5,948 nt of DNA from an uncultured bacterium (GTDB lineage: Bacteria > Actinomycetota > Coriobacteriia > Coriobacteriales > Eggerthellaceae): assembly GCA_947649215.1 (NCBI GenBank), contig CANSQW010000091.1, positions 1 to 5,948 of the forward strand. Direction: 5' to 3'. Position numbers and translations under genes: made by a program. Below the pieces are notes generated by a model. The model was not told where the DNA came from and made no database searches. It worked only from the letters and a program-made list of their open reading frames with translations. Positions 5,301 to 5,948 of the stretch are shown in pieces. How positions within the stretch are numbered: position 1 is the stretch's first letter; each line of letters starts with the position of its first letter.

Positions 5301-5948
5301 CTAGCGCTGGCTCTCTCGCAGGCGGTAGAACACGATGATGAGCACCGCGCCCAGCACTATCATCACCGCGCCGGGCACGAAACGCTGGGGGTCGAGCGGC
5401 TCGCGCAGATCCTCGCCCTTCTTCACGACGCTCACGTGGTCGGCATGCAGGTCAGTCAGGCCGTCGTGCTCGGGGCAGGTGAGGTGGAACGTGCCGCGCA
5501 CCTGCAACGTGGTGCCGCGCACGCCGTAGGCGCCGTAGCGGTCGATGGCCCTGGAGGACTCCTTCGTCATGAACACGGGGATGTCCGCATTCGACCCGTC
5601 GATGGCCTGGAGGGCGATCCAGCAGTTAGCCGAATCGAACTCTGCGTTGATGCGATCGCCCACCACCTCGCCTACCACCTGGACCGTCTGGTTGTTCAGG
5701 TAGGAGTCGGCGCTGGACAGATCAGCGATGGAGGTGTCGTAGATGAACGAGCTGTCGGGCATCTGCTGGGGGTTCACCTCGTTGGGGCCGGGAGCACCGT
5801 CGCCCTCCGCCGCCCACGCCGTCGCCCCCGGCAGCACGCACGTCAAGGACAGCGCCACCGCAGCCAGGGCGCCCATCGCCCGCACACCCACAGCAACCGG
5901 GACGGTTGCCGCGCCCGAGGCGCCCGCGCCCACAACCACAGCGCCCAC
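5301..5948 (-). CDS. Exported, C-terminally anchored protein with possible OB-fold (5' end uncertain or beyond window)
   Basis: I do not recognise this gene by name. Numbered from the window edge, residues 22-46 (MRAMGALAAVALSLTCVLPG, ending ATAWA) look like a signal peptide with cleavage before AEG. About 86-176 alternates beta-strand-like stretches beginning TVQVVGEVVGD and ending TDLHADHVSVVKKG, which resembles a small OB-fold; it has two cysteines, Cys109 and Cys158 (in GTFHLTCPEHDG). Residues 190-208 form a membrane helix followed by the short charged tail RLRESQR. The bulk of the protein should therefore sit outside the membrane, tethered at its C-terminus. The frame is open to the edge. 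GTG 5885 would give a 194-residue preprotein but lacks a clear ribosome site, so the start may lie outside. The stop is 8 bases before rsgA and probably translationally coupled to it. The OB-fold idea is inference from pattern only. Confidence 0.75.
   Translation of the reverse strand: MGAVVVGAGASGAATVPVAVGVRAMGALAAVALSLTCVLPGATAWAAEGDGAPGPNEVNPQQMPDSSFIYDTSIADLSSADSYLNNQTVQVVGEVVGDRINAEFDSANCWIALQAIDGSNADIPVFMTKESSRAIDRYGAYGVRGTTLQVRGTFHLTCPEHDGLTDLHADHVSVVKKGEDLREPLDPQRFVPGAVMIVLGAVLIIVFYRLRESQR

Noticed and set aside
5893..5909. Dyad GCAACC/GGTTGC, sharing GCAACCGTCC with the promoter region near 3726
   Set aside because: Ten-base matches are expected many times by chance between positions in a window of this size, and this copy lies in coding sequence.

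Overview
The window is GC-rich (by eye about two thirds G+C) and densely coding. All five genes I can support lie on the minus strand, so transcription runs from high to low coordinates. Gene content and composition fit a high-GC actinobacterial lineage. My best guess is Coriobacteriia (Eggerthellaceae-like), but this rests on style and composition, not on a marker gene.

In the direction of transcription, the window opens with a 5'-incomplete gene for an exported, C-terminally anchored protein with a possible OB-fold (5301-5948). Eight bases later comes rsgA (4000-5292), the circularly permuted GTPase of 30S ribosome assembly. Its start codon sits next to a near-perfect parS site (5272-5287), the sequence bound by the chromosome-partition protein ParB. 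Its first ~90 residues are an Ala/Glu/Asp-rich extension containing a 30-bp tandem repeat.

After rsgA there is a 341-bp non-coding gap (3659-3999), the only sizeable one. It holds a 160-bp element bounded by a perfect 32-bp inverted repeat with two small hairpins in its loop, then a short 9-bp tandem repeat, a small dyad and a probable promoter for the next genes.

The second gene group is a family 2-type glycosyltransferase (2357-3658), a TauE/SafE-family membrane transporter (1493-2350) and a LytS-like sensor histidine kinase (1-1432, 3' end outside the window). The transporter starts 6 bases after the glycosyltransferase stop, and the kinase starts 60 bases after the transporter stop, so the three are probably co-transcribed. 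A LytTR-type response regulator would be expected just beyond the left edge, but it is not visible here.

The two points most worth following are the 160-bp inverted-repeat element, which may be an unnamed dispersed (MITE/REP-like) repeat or a structured RNA, and the parS site inside the rsgA reading frame, which suggests the locus lies in the origin-proximal part of the chromosome. No phage, CRISPR, transposase, tRNA or rRNA sequence was seen.
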